A stretch of 5,082 nucleotides of DNA, from positions 1-5,082 of the forward strand of contig DQZA01000208.1 of NCBI GenBank assembly GCA_011042035.1, given 5' to 3'. The first letter of the stretch is position 1. Each line of letters opens with the position of its first letter. This document shows, piece by piece, positions 4,983-5,082 of this stretch. Below the pieces are notes generated by a model. That model made no database searches, was not told where the DNA came from, and worked only from the letters and a program-made list of their open reading frames with translations. Origin of the DNA: Desulfobacteraceae bacterium. GTDB lineage: Bacteria > Desulfobacterota > DSM-4660 > Desulfatiglandales > Desulfatiglandaceae. A program made the translations under genes and the position numbers.

Positions 4983-5082
4983 TGGAGATCAGAGCAGAAG
5001 AAATAAGTCAGGTCATAAGGGATCAGATTAGGGACTATGAAAAGAGAGTGGAGGTCAGCGAGACGGGCGTGGTGTTGTCCGT
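4982..5082 (+). CDS. atpA: ATP synthase F1 subunit alpha, N-terminal fragment (cut by window end)
   Basis: Alpha is the non-catalytic nucleotide-binding subunit that alternates with beta in the F1 hexamer. Only 33 full codons plus two bases are present. They read MEIRAEEISQVIRDQIRDY and then EKRVEVSETGVVLS, the hallmark AtpA N-terminus: an amphipathic helix that binds delta, followed by the first strand of the beta-barrel domain with its ETG turn. The P-loop and the rest lie beyond the window. The ATG shares its A with the atpH stop (TAATG). The gene is partial only because the window ends; nothing suggests it is broken. The expected followers are atpG, atpD and atpC. Confidence 0.95.
   Translation, partial: MEIRAEEISQVIRDQIRDYEKRVEVSETGVVLS

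Overview
The window is an ordinary bacterial chromosomal segment carrying two core modules in a row, all on the + strand: the end of an elongasome (cell-shape) operon and the start of an F1Fo ATP synthase operon. The order is mrdA (PBP2, 5'-truncated) - rodA - bactofilin - atpF' (b') - atpF (b) - atpH (delta) - atpA (alpha, 3'-truncated). The organism is most likely a Gram-negative, anaerobic-type Desulfobacterota ('deltaproteobacterial') lineage. This rests on the paired b'/b subunits, the signal peptide on the b subunit, the absence of atpB/atpE ahead of atpF', and a bactofilin just upstream of the ATP synthase genes. It is an inference from gene order and protein style, not from a search.

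Positions 1-2766 hold the peptidoglycan elongation pair. PBP2 is the class B transpeptidase and RodA is its SEDS glycosyltransferase partner; together they polymerise and cross-link lateral wall. All three PBP active-site motifs and the RodA catalytic Asp are present, so both look functional. An unusual 90-bp spacer (1573-1662) separates the two genes. It can form a hairpin and has complementary ends, and may be a dispersed palindromic repeat. Positions 2767-2895 are an AT-rich gap with a weak promoter candidate and a possible short leader frame that ends on the bactofilin start codon. The bactofilin (2896-3267) is a short, single-domain cytoskeletal beta-helix protein.

Positions 3268-3388 carry the best regulatory signal in the window: a perfect TTGACA -35 box with a 17-bp spacer and a TAAAAG -10 box. 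It is embedded in A/T tracts and overlaps three copies of AAGGCG. This probably starts the ATP synthase transcript. From 3389 the genes are packed with 4-, 4- and 1-base overlaps, which is typical of translational coupling between subunits needed in fixed ratios. The b' and b subunits form a heterodimeric peripheral stalk, delta caps it on F1, and alpha opens the F1 catalytic head and is cut by the window end.

No transposase, phage gene, CRISPR array, tRNA, rRNA or clear intrinsic terminator is visible. I see no convincing undescribed biological system. The observations worth a second look are in the three intergenic gaps.
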